From: Astyanax mexicanus
Taxonomy: Eukaryota > Chordata > Actinopteri > Characiformes > Acestrorhamphidae
Length of the DNA: 64,000 bases
Assembly: GCF_023375975.1 (NCBI RefSeq)
Contig: NC_064426.1
Span: 27,232,501 to 27,296,500, forward strand
Direction of reading: 5' to 3'
The notes beneath the pieces were generated by a model. That model was given only the letters and a program-made list of their open reading frames with translations, did not search any database and was not told the DNA's origin. Positions 49,065-60,047 of this stretch are shown here, one piece after another. Each line of letters starts with the position of its first letter. The first letter of the stretch is position 1. Position numbers and translations under genes: made by a program.

Positions 49065-50253
49065 TGCCTTTTCTGACACAAACATTGGTAATAGAAGTAT
49101 TACCCATAGAATATAATAGAACTCTTTGGAGCAGTGATCATTAACCTATTTGCAGCATGCTTAATTCCAGACACGAGTTGGGGTACTTTAGGGAGGCGAG
49201 TAGTGCTCATCCAACATCCTGATCTCACCAAGCAATGTAATCATACAGTACTTATGAAATATAGAATTTCTATAATCAAACACACCATTAGTATTCTCAT
49301 AATATATTCATGTTTTTTTATCTGTGTTACAGAATTTGAGGGCTTAGAGTTCAGAAGAAGTTCAGAACAAGTTCTATCTCAGCGACTCCCTCGCTCTTTG
49401 TCCAGGTCTTATCATTTTTCTTCCTCTACCAAAGCCTGGCTAGCTGATAGAAGCTACAGTGCGTTATTGTTAAAGTGCCTTGAGTATTGTCAAAGCCTAT
49501 CATAATTATTTATTAAACCGATGTAAAACATTTTTACATAGATTACATGGTCGTTTAACTTTTCCAGCGTGTGGCATTGCTCAAAAATCAGATCGATTTT
49601 AAAGGATATCTTTTAAACTTTTAAACTGTGTATGCCTTGTTTAATTACATAATTACGTATACATAATGGTGTATTGTAAATCAAATATACAGCAACAATA
49701 ACACAACACGCCTTGACGTCCGATAATTAAAACACAGCAAATGCATTTACTGATTTACTGATCAGGCTTGAACAAGAATCTTTCCTCATGCAATAGCAAA
49801 ACGAATGTGTGTCGCATTTTAATTAGATTTTACCCATTTGGATTGTAAATGTCTGTGGGTGTAGCTGTGAAATCCTCTGATTGTAATCTGGCTTCATGAT
49901 AAACTGTGAGGGAACGGCGTGGAGAAGAGAGGACGGTGAACAGATAAAGAGTATAGAGAGATAGCCCCAAGCTCCAATTTCAACCATGACCAAAGATGGG
50001 AAGATGAACACAAAACCAAAAATATTAAAGACGCTCTTTTACTCTGAGCGCTGGAGCTGAGAGTGTGGGGGAGAGAGAGGCAGCAAAGACAGAACAGAAG
50101 AAAGAGATATGGTGAAGCAATGGAAATGCATACTGTATATTTGTCAGTATGTGTGTGTAGAGTAGGGGTTGGTGCAGAGGGGCTCCCCTGGTCTCCCTTT
50201 AATCTATCCCATCCCCCACTCTCAACACCCCTTCAGTCAACCCCTTAAAGTGA

Positions 50254-50400
50254 TACACTCTCAGAAATGCTGCAACAAAGGGTTTTCTTGAGTGATGACA
50301 TTTGAAAACCATATTTTGGTTCCATAAAGAACCATATTTGGGAGTAAAGAACCTTTACATGTGTTTTTTCACACGTTTTTGTATAAAAATGCTTCTTTAC
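50254..50400 (+). repeat. Short interspersed repeat of the AAAGAACCATATTT type
   Basis: CTCTCAGAAATGCTGCAACA, AACCATATTTTGGTTCCATA and AAGAACCTTTACATGTG also occur, in the same order and orientation, at 52590-52725. Probably a MITE family; termini not defined. Confidence 0.55.
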
Positions 50401-51089
50401 GTAACGTAAAAAAAAAATTATAATAATTTAAATACTTTTCACCTTCATCTCAAGGAACATTCTACATCTAAATGGTTTTAACATCCTTTTTAATGAATGT
50501 TTACATTTTAGAAAGGATTTACCAATAAAATATGACCCTCTGGAGGAGATAAAAATGAATCTATTGGCACCATGGGCTAGTGTTCTCTAGAAGGATAGCT
50601 CTCCAGCCAATACTTTTGGGAATAATATTGGGGTATTGAGGTATTAGATGAGGTTGGGTGTGTATCATCCAACACATCCAAGATGTCCCTTAACTGTTTT
50701 TTTATTTATTAATTTATTATTAAAACAACTGTATCAAAAATGACAAATTTAGCACAAAATAAATTAGTACTAAATAGCCATATAAAATGCTTTTTATAAA
50801 TAAATATATAAATATAAATGTTCATTTAAATATGCATCTTTTCTTAAATAAATGAACTAAAAAATCTTACATATAACAACTAAGATCATGATTAATTTTT
50901 TTAATGCTGTTATTTTCCTGTACGTTTGGGAAGGAGACAGTAATATATATTTTTTACTGTATTATAATATTTTATAGTAGTTTTGATACTTTTCAAATAA
51001 GAATGTTGTAATGTACTGAGTTACTAAGTCTAGCTGAGAGCATTAATGAATGAAATATACCCTAGTGTAGCTCCATATATTGCTCCTTC

Positions 51090-51116
51090 TTTTTTTTTTT
51101 TTTTTTTTTTTTTTTT
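51090..51116. repeat. Poly(T) tract, 27 bp
   Basis: Homopolymer run; may be the tail of a minus-strand retroposon, but no body is recognisable. Confidence 0.95.
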
Positions 51117-51477
51117 GTTGTATGAAGCGTGGATGAAAGTAGTGGATGGCTTGATAGGTAGCTTGCAAGATTAGCATCCATGCAGGAAACACTGATAAAC
51201 AGCACAGATAGGTGCCATAAAACGGTAAATTTCATTTCTTATTAGTTATATTACCTCAAGTACAATGCTAAACCAAGAAATCAGAGAAGTTCAGACACCA
51301 AGCATGTCATGATTTCTCTCAGAACCTTCACATTCATTTCACATTTCACCCCCTCTTCACCTGCATTTTCCCCCCGCCTGTGAGGACATTAGCCCCCCCA
51401 CGCATACACACGCCTCCCTCCCATATCTGACCTAATTTTGGTCAATGAGGGGTAAGAGGGGTCTTTTGTGTGTGAGT

Positions 51478-51800
51478 GTATGAGTGTGTGTGTGTGTGTG
51501 TGTGAGAGAGAGAAAGAGAGAGAGAGAGTGCATATGCTATAGAAAAAAGGAGGAGAGGAAACAAGGGGATATACAAAACCCCCCACACGCCCCACTGCAC
51601 ACATACACAGCCCCGCAGTTCCACATGGTTGTCAGATCTTGGGTGTGAATGTCAGTGTCCGGCCGCTCGCTGGCTGGAAGGTCAGTGCACGTTCCTCCAG
51701 CTGGTTTTAAGAGAAAAAGAAGAAGAAGAAAGAGAGAAAGAAAGAGTGGAGAGAGATGAAAGGAAGAGAACGGGAGAGGAGAGGCAGACACAAAAGAGGA
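51478..51800. repeat. GT/GA microsatellite and purine-rich block
   Basis: (GT)n then (GA)n at 51478-51528, then a GC-richer stretch with GGCCGCTCGCTGGCTGG near 51660 and a GA/AAGAAG-rich block 51711-51800. A short 5' exon cannot be excluded, but no splice site is convincing. Confidence 0.6.
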
Positions 51801-52589
51801 GAGGCAGTCGGGACGCCCGGGTGTGTGTGAGTACGCCTTTTGGCATGTGTGTGTGTGTGAGCGTGTGTGTGTATATACATGTGTGTTCAGCTTTAAGTGT
51901 CTTTTTGGAGCACTTTTTTTTTTCTTTCCTCGTGTTTGAAGCAATGCACTCTGTTTAATCTCAAATATTATTATTACAGATACTTCATGTAAACTGTGTT
52001 TGTTCATACAGTATACAATTGCGTCAAGTAGAAGTAGAAGCCCATGCATACACACACACACACACATTCACACACATTGCTGATACAGTAAATCCCCCCT
52101 TCCTCTCTCTCTTTTTCATTCTTAGCGCTGCACGATTGCCCCTAAATGGTCAGGAATTCTATTTTTAGTCCATTCTGCTAAAAACAACAAGCTTTCGTTT
52201 CCAGTCTTTCTAACCACTAAAAGCGCCAAAAGATTAAAGACATTTCTAGTTTAGCTTCAGTGTATGATTCTATGAGTTTTTTAATAGACATTTCCTTTTT
52301 ATATTACCTTTTAATTTACACGTGTATGTTTAAATTGGTTCTTTGTTTTTGATTACTGTAAACAAAAGAAAACAGTCAACCAAATGACAAATTTGACAAA
52401 TTGTGATTTTTTTTTTTCTTAAAGCCCTTAACTAATTGTTTTTCTCATATTGTTTTTAGTAAGAACAATGGGTCAGCCATTGCAACATTGGTGCTGTTGG
52501 TTCTATACAGAGTCTGTTAGAATGGGTCTCAAAAGCGTTTGACTGTAATTCTGAGTATTTTTAGAGGCTGTAAAAATTGGAAAAATGAA

Positions 52590-52725
52590 CTCTCTCAGAA
52601 AATGATGTAACAAAAGGTTGTAAAACCATATTTTGGTTGCATAAAGAACCATATTTGATAAAAAGAACCTTTACATTTACTTTTGTGAACCTTTAAAATG
52701 TTTCTTACACACCTCTTTGTAGAGA
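52590..52725 (+). repeat. Second copy of the AAAGAACCATATTT repeat
   Basis: CTCTCAGAAAATGATGTAAC, AACCATATTTTGGTTGCATA and AAAGAACCTTTACATTTAC parallel the 50.25-kb copy. Confidence 0.55.
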
Positions 52726-52739
52726 GCATAAATAATTCA

Positions 52740-53468
52740 TACTGTATTTTTCACACTATAAGGCGCACTGGCTTATAGGGCGCATTATGCGACACTAGTA
52801 ATGAACAGGGCTGTCACCGTGTTTTCCTTCTAATTCAGCAGATCTCACTGCTGAGTGATAGTGGGGGATGTGAACAAAACTGTAATTCCTAAAAAAACAT
52901 TTTCCTTTAAAGTCAAATGAGCACTGGATGTTAATCTACACAGATTTTTCTCCTGAAAACTGTTCATTTGGGTGAGTAAAGTGCTTCAGTTTATTTACAA
53001 TAAGCTTAGATTTCCAGATTTTCACTAAGGCTGGGTGCAGCAGCATTAAAATTAGATGCTGAAGCACTGACAGGCAGCATTTACTAGCGTTATCCACAGC
53101 TAGCGCTAGTAAACTCTACCCGACAGCGCTTCACTGAGGAACCCCGAGTGTTCTGGTAAGCCAGGGTAACACAGTAAACGTGCAGACAACAGTCCAATAT
53201 ACTCGGCTCTAAACGACGAAAGAGCTTGCGTGTAGCACAGTTAGCGGCCAATGCTAATGCTGCTTCAGCAATGCTAGCCAGAGTTAGCAGCAGGCTACAG
53301 AATGATAATACTCATCTCTGAACAGCGAAAGAGATGATAATGCTAATAGTGCTCCAGTCTTGGTGCCGGAGAACTAAACTGAAACTCCTGTATAACACTG
53401 CACTTCAGTGATTAGTGAAATGTATACATAAAGTGCACCGGATTATTAAACGCACTGGATTACTGGAT
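52740..53468. mobile_element. TIR element with single minisatellite unit (copy 3)
   Basis: Starts ACTGTATTTTTCACACTATA and ends with GTGCACCGGATTATTAAACG. The unit-like stretch near 53220-53330 is inverted relative to copies 1 and 2 and is not expanded, giving a possible pre-expansion form. Confidence 0.55.
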
Positions 53469-56400
53469 GACTTTTGGCTTGTCAGTATTAAGAAACTAAT
53501 GTTGCATTTTTGTAGTTCTGCCTTCACCAGACATCCCAATGTAAAGCTACTGTTTGAAGTTATACAGAGCTTATTTTGAGTTCACTAATACTTCAGCCCA
53601 GTTAGAGCCTGTGTTTAAAGCATTGCCAATAGTGTAGCTATTTTTGTTATATAGAGAGAGATTAAGTTAAATACCTTAAATTCTTAAGGCTTAAGCAGTA
53701 AAGACAAGCAGTGAATAGTTTCTGCTCAACCTCCTATGGTGAAAGCAAAACTAAACTGCACTGACTTTTTAAACTGTTAAACATATGTTTACTAGTTTTA
53801 TGTTTGTTGTGTAATTACTTAGGTACAACTATGAAGAGTTTTTATTTTACAAAGCAATATATCCTGTAATTCTGCCAAAATATCCAGCAGCAGAAGAACA
53901 CAGCTACTGTAGTGCCCCCTGTAGGCCACCATTAATGTTTCTCCTGTGAGAACTATGCTGATACATTGAGTATACAGTTCATATCTGAGGAAAAAACTGC
54001 GGGCGTCATGTTTTTTATTTTTTTTTGGCGGGGGGGTGTCTTCATAAGACCTGTCAGTACTTATGATTTAAGAAATTTTAGGATCTGAACTGAAATACTG
54101 CAGTAAGAAATGCCACAATCTTAAGTAAAGACACCAAGTATAGCTGGACAATAAGACAATACCTTATTGGATACGTTTGTTATTGTGATTAAAGATTCAC
54201 ATTCATTGGTTTGGTTTGTAGAACCATCTTGTCAATACATTGCATCAATCACATTGTCGGTTTACAGATAACCCTTGATGTCCTATTATTTCTAAGTATA
54301 AACATGGTTTAATCTACAGTTACAGTAAATTTAAAGATGCCTGCAGATTTCAGCACAACACCAGTTCTTTTTCGTCTTCTGTTGTTTAATGGTTGATAAC
54401 TTACTGTAGTTAGTCCCAAATCTGAAGCACCATGTTTCAGCTGATCCGAACAGAGACTGCCCCTTTAGGTGGGACCAATTTTTTTGGTTTGCTTGCACAG
54501 ATGTGCAAGTGCACACCCATCACCTGTGTAGTCCCATTAAGCAGTGAAGCAGTAAAACTGTTTCCTTTGGATTAATGATGCAGCATCCATTGTTGTTTTT
54601 GGGATAAATTTGGGAGTTGGTAATGAATCTGGATCCAAAATCTTGGCCTCATTAATACATGCAACAAAAGCAGAATAAACACTTTTTAAATAGCATTGAT
54701 ATCAAAAGAAACAATTCATGAGCTGGTGTCCTTATACTTTAGTCCAGACTGTGAACCTACATACAAGTTACAATATATAATATACAATAGTAGAACTTAA
54801 AATCATACAGAATAATTTCTTACTTGAAAAGGCTGTATGCTCTTGTATGCACATAAGAAGCTGCACTTAAAACAGGACATCTTAGTTTTTAGAGATCCAT
54901 TGCACCTTCCAAAAGGAAGTTTGAAAAAGATGATACGCTGAATGACCTGAATCTAAAATGATCATCTTTTGCTTAAGGCTGATCTGAAAATAAACAGAAT
55001 CAACTGAAGGATTCCAATTATCTTTGAGTCTTGATAAGAAATACTTTGTAATTTATTGCAAATTTACCAGAGGCAATTAAATGGTAGTGGGTGAAAGCTG
55101 TGTTGTTAGGAGATTTGCTTTAACAGTGTTAGTAGTTAAAGCAGCTAGAATGGATAGGCAGACTTTGGACACTTTAAAACTAACAGATATTTTCACCCTC
55201 AAAGCTTCTTTAGTGTTTGTCTAATGACTAACAACCAGTGCTTAATAAAGTGCTTAATATAATCTTTATAAAGCGCTCTGGGATGCTTGTGTTTTAAGTG
55301 TTCATACAAGCTTACAGAGCACCATATTAATAGATATATGTGCAAAATGCTCACACAGTTTCAGAGGGTGCATGCCAATCAACATATTTCCGTAATTAGT
55401 GCCTACTTTTGATTTTTGTACAATCAGTGTTTATAAAGGATCAATTAGTACTAAATGAGAATGAATGTATAAATGACTACAGCAGGCCGATCTCCAAACA
55501 TTGGAGAAAGCTGTCTTTTAACGTCTTAGAAGGCATTACCACCTACAGTAGACAGTAGTGCAGTGGGTGGTAATGAATGTGATCGGCAACATGTAGCAAG
55601 AAATGCCAAGCACTAGATTTTTCTACGCCTACAAAGAGGTTGCACCATTTTCTGCTTCTCACCATCCAAGTCATCCCAAATACATTTAGTGATAAGATTT
55701 AATGGTCTTTTCTTCTCAAAGCAACTGTTTTTTATTTTGTTTAATTAACCTTTGATTTATTTGATCAACTCCACATCCTTTCACACCGATAGTGTTAGGT
55801 CATCTTGTCACCTTTAGATGAAAAAGTGGAGCTTAATTTTCTTCTCTCTCTGTTTTAAAGAGAAATGAGAGTACAGTCTTTTTGATGGAGATGTTTTTTT
55901 TGTTGTGGTCATCTGGTTTTGCATGCTTATTAGAGGTTGATTATTAGAGGTAGATTTTACTCCCTATCTTCTTAAAGCTCCTTATAGAAACTCCAGTTAT
56001 TCAGCTTGTTTTCCCTTTTACTTTCTTTTTCCTTGTAAAAGTAGATAATACTATGGTAATCTGATCTTCTCAAAATGCTATGAATTGTTCATAATATCTG
56101 GTTTGCCTGGGATTTGAATTAGCTTAGATCAGGCCCAAAAAATCTGGCACTGTCCTTTTGAGCTCAAGCCTGAATTAAACCCTCCATTTTTTAAGTAAGT
56201 AGAGCATTAAAACTGAGCTTTTTAAAATCATGTTCGGGCTGTTTAAATGAGCAAAATCTGTTCAGAATGATGTTAATTAACATTGCAACACTAAAGAAGC
56301 ATTTACCTATTATATAAGAACAATGTTTGTTAAGAACCAATCTCCCCGTCTACACTAATATAAATAAAAAAAAAGAAAAGAAAATAATTTCTGAACAAAC

Positions 56401-57931
56401 AATTTTTTTAAACATAAAGCCCATAGCAAAACAAAAAAACAGCAATATGGCTATGCACTGCACACTCATTAAACCGAAATACACAGAAAACAATAACATC
56501 ATTTACAATTACTTTCATCTACTCGCCAAAAAAAAATTGGTGAGAAATCGGGTTCAGGCAGAGAATCTGACTGTTTTGGGAATTACATGAATGGGGAAAT
56601 ACATGTATGAGGATCCGTCATATTTACAAAGTATTATATTGTTTTATGTTGCTATAATTAGAGATCCCAAACATTTGAACGGTAATCCCAGTTTAGTTCA
56701 CAACGACAACAAGTATTGCCCTAAAACAGTTTTATAAATTTGGGAAATCTCTGATTTATCAAAACATTTTTCTGTTTCATAAATATAGCTTCCTCCTTAG
56801 GTCTGTTGGAATGAGACAGCAGTCCTGGACTGGTGGCTTAATTGCCTCAAATGAGCGGTTAAAGTGCTGCTGGCAGGAATGAGCTGGCTATGTAGACTTT
56901 GCCTGGAACCTTGCCTGTATCACCGGAAATGTTGTGGTTTATTCACGGTTAGAAGAAACAGCGCACTTCAACTTCAATAGAATCGCATTGTTCATTGAGC
57001 TACATGAAGGATTGGAGATGAACAGAAGCAGAAAAAGGGAAAGGAAGGAAGAGAGAGACAGAGGCTCAGAGAGAGAGATGAAGACAGCAGATGAAAGCAG
57101 GTTGGCACTGATGTGGGCACAAGGACATTCTGCTGAGCATGTGCCCTGTCTGCCATTCTCCACTGCCCAGGGCGAGGGCACAACCGATGAGATAACTCTG
57201 TGTGTGAGTGTGAGCGTGTATGTGTGTGTGTGCCCTCGTGCTGTGGACACACAGCAAATCCAAGCAGCAATCACTAAATAGCATCAGCAGTTTCTTATGA
57301 ATTCACAGTATTGGAGCGAGATTGCGTAACATTGCATCAAGATCTGCACAGTTGAGTGAAGTCATTGTATAATTTCACAAAATCAGAAACGCAAAGCTTC
57401 AGAGCAGTTATTATGATAAGCGTCTTTCGAAGGAGAGTCTGTCATAAAGTTACAGTAAATTAGCTATAACAACTTGGGAATGGTCATGCCTGTATATGTT
57501 ATGAGGTGTTTTCTTGTTGTGAGTGAGCCAAAACGCTGACCAGACCACTCATGGCAAGGTAACATGAGTTATTAGAGTCCAGGCAAGGGCTCATAGTGGG
57601 TGCCAGATGAATGGGACTTTCCATTTCTGAAGTTACAGTATGTGGACATTTATCATTTCTTGATCCACTGTATCATGTGCATTAGGAAAACCGCATAGAA
57701 GTCAGTGCAGTATTCTTTAGCTTCCATTGGACAAAATGGCAAAAGTCATGGAACACGAATCATGATACTAGTTCCTGCTTCATGACATGTGGCATGTCAT
57801 AATTGGGAAAGAAACAATGAATGAGAAGGTGTCCCAATAATTTTTGTCAGTGTAACATTTGGCAGTTTAATTTTCTGACCATATTAAGCAAAATTCGAAA
57901 ATAGAAAATGGGATATAGAATTTAATCTCTG
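53469..57931. other. Long stretch without recognised gene or repeat
   Basis: About 4.5 kb, mostly free of recognisable transposons, unusually clean for this window. Balanced, non-repetitive stretches at 56790-56935 and 57080-57200 are candidates for conserved regulatory sequence of the downstream connexin gene. No coding evidence. Confidence 0.4.
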
Positions 57932-58692
57932 TCATGTCTTGGCCCTGTCTCGTGTCTTTGTGTGCATTCCCCACGTGACCTGTGCTCCCCTGTGTCTTCC
58001 GTCTCAGTACTTTTCCACCTGTGTCTCATTTGTAGCTCCGCCCCTTCCCCAGGTGTTTCCAATTCTAGTGTGTTTGTGTTGCTATAAATAGCCCTGGTCT
58101 ACCACTTTGTCTCTGTCGGTCTTTGCACTAACCCCTGTTGTTTGTCTCTCCGTGTCTCTTTGTTATTTCAAGCCTTAGCCCTAGCCCTAGTTCCTTGTTT
58201 TCATCTTCTTGTTTCTTGTTCCCTCTAGTTCCCTGCTTAGTTTAATTATCCTTGTCTAGTTTAGTTTTCCTTGTCTAGTTTAGCTTCTTGTTTGTTTTCC
58301 CTTGTATATATATATATCCCTGCCCTGTTTAGTTTTGTTTATCTTCTTGGTTATTCTTGGTAGTTTCTAGTTTCTTTGTGTTCTTACCTCGTTTGTTTCT
58401 TTGTTTATTTACTCCCTGTTTGTTTATCATTAGTACTCCTTGTTTTGCTTAATTTATGTTCTCTAGTCTTACTGGTTTGTTTTGGTTATTGGTTATTTGT
58501 TTATCTAGTTTCATTTATTTGGTTCACTCCCTTGTTCCTTGTATATATCTCCCTGTTCAGTATTTAAGTGTTTACTTGTTTCTTGTTTCTTTGTTACTTG
58601 TTATTTATTTATTAAATTATTATTTATTGTTTTCACCCTACCTGCACCTGTGTCCGCCTCCTCGTCTCCCTGCCTGGGTCATTCGTGACGAT
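57932..58692 (+). mobile_element. LTR-like element, about 760 bp
   Basis: Begins TGTCATGTCTTGGCCCTG and ends near TCATTCGTGACG. It has GC-box-like GCTCCGCCCC, then TATAAATA (58083-58090) and a T-rich stretch with several copies of CCTTGTCTAGTTTAG-like units. The end block GTCCGCCTCCTCGTCTCCCT is shared with 3906-4178. Long T-rich frames here (e.g. 58376-58567) are hydrophobic low-complexity shadows, not genes. Confidence 0.5.
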
Positions 58693-59359
58693 CATACTTT
58701 TTTGTATTCAGTATAGTGAAGAAGAAATGGGTTTTCATCCCAATTATTAATTATCTAGTTTTTAATTTTAGCTTTACGCAAATAGAATTCTAAGAAAAAT
58801 GAAAAGGCAAATCTTTCAAGATTTTCAGATTTGTCAATTTTTGTATCTTGTAACACAAATCTAATGGTATAATCCAACTTGCCAAATGCACAAATGAAAA
58901 AAAAATAATAAAGAAAATATATATATTTTTTTTTTCATTTTTCCTGAAATTCCGATTGTAAGGGGCAGTGATAAAAAAACTAAAATTCGAAAAATGGATG
59001 AAAACTATTTCTACACTAAACTGCATAAAATAATCAATTTTTTACATCCAATTTTCTATTTTTGCATTTAGCCTCAAATGGTCAGAAAATGAAATTAATA
59101 AACGTTACTGAAAACTTTTGTTCACACAGTGTACAAGATGTATTTAGACGGAGTGATTTATGCAACAGAAGCAGGCATATTTTATTGCTTGTTTACTCTG
59201 AGCGGTCAAGAGAAAAGAGAGAAAGAGAAAGAGAGAGATTGACTGTGTATGTGTGGGTTGGTGTTTTGATGCCCGAAGGTTCACAAACACATGACCATGT
59301 AAACGCCCCCTTTCCCCTATGGGAAACATTGTTATTTCAACCTTGAGAGAAAGAAGAGG

Positions 59360-59517
<158 letters not shown>

Positions 59518-59618
59518 AAAGTAAAGCATGTGTCTAAGTGTGTGTGTCTCTGTGTGAGTCATTCTTGCTTGGTGGGTCTTTCTTTCTTCACCCTCAATGC
59601 CCCTACAACCAGTCTCAG

Positions 59619-59716
59619 ACACAGATTAGAGGTGAAGGGCTAGCAGGGGCTGCTGGTAGGAGAGCGAAGGGCAGAAGACAGCACCATGCCCCGACCGAAG
59701 GCTCTCTCCTGGGCAG
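59619..59716 (+). other. Candidate upstream 5' UTR exon of the connexin gene
   Basis: A 98-base, relatively GC-rich stretch is bounded by an acceptor-like end (pyrimidine-rich, then CTCAG at 59614-59618) and a donor-like GGGCAG|GTGAAT at 59716/59717. Splicing to 59994 would remove a 277-base intron. It contains an ATG in good context (A at -3, near 59687) that would open an upstream frame running into the connexin exon out of frame. This is inferred from splice signals only; it could be a chance match or a first exon starting inside this stretch. Confidence 0.3.
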
Positions 59717-59993
59717 GTGAATGTAGGAAAGCCCCAGGCTTCTGCTTCTGCCTGTTTCGGCCTAGCAGTGTGAGAACACATAAAGGGTAATTCTGTCTAT
59801 GAGGCAGGAAAGACATTGACGATTCATAACAATTCTCACACTCTCTGTCTCGTTCTTTCACACACTTATACACACACACAGATCTGGCTGTGGCTTTAAC
59901 CTTATTGTCTTTGAGCTACCTTTTGTGGGTGATGTTACCATTAAACCCTATCTGTTTTCATTAAACAAATCTCTTTATCTTTTCCTCCTTCAG

Positions 59994-60047
59994 AGTCTGT
60001 GAGCTGTGCCGTCTGGGACACTGTCTGCCCCATTGTCATCGGACGTC
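59994..60047 (+). other. gjc1: 5' UTR part of the connexin coding exon, with splice acceptor
   Basis: A pyrimidine-rich tract (59971-59990) ends in CAG at 59991-59993, a good 3' splice site. Exon sequence would begin at 59994, 54 bases before the start codon. An in-frame TGA at 60000-60002 closes the connexin frame upstream, so no N-terminal extension is possible through this exon. A non-coding exon spliced to one coding exon is the usual connexin arrangement. Confidence 0.7.

Noticed and set aside
51537..52067. 176-codon minus-strand frame, the longest outside the connexin
   Set aside because: Built from CA/GA microsatellite and purine-rich sequence (runs of HTHT, LSLF), without any domain.
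56934..57281. 115-codon plus-strand frame near the connexin gene
   Set aside because: It contains a purine-rich low-complexity block and a GT run, has overlapping antisense frames of similar length, and shows no known domain or splice sites.
58376..58716. Leu/Val-rich frames resembling a membrane protein
   Set aside because: They lie in a T-rich, internally repetitive part of an LTR-like element; hydrophobicity comes from base composition.
60006..60047. Extension of the connexin reading frame upstream by 14 codons
   Set aside because: It would need a GTG start; the first ATG, at 60048, gives the invariant MSWSFL connexin N-terminus, and an in-frame TGA lies just upstream.
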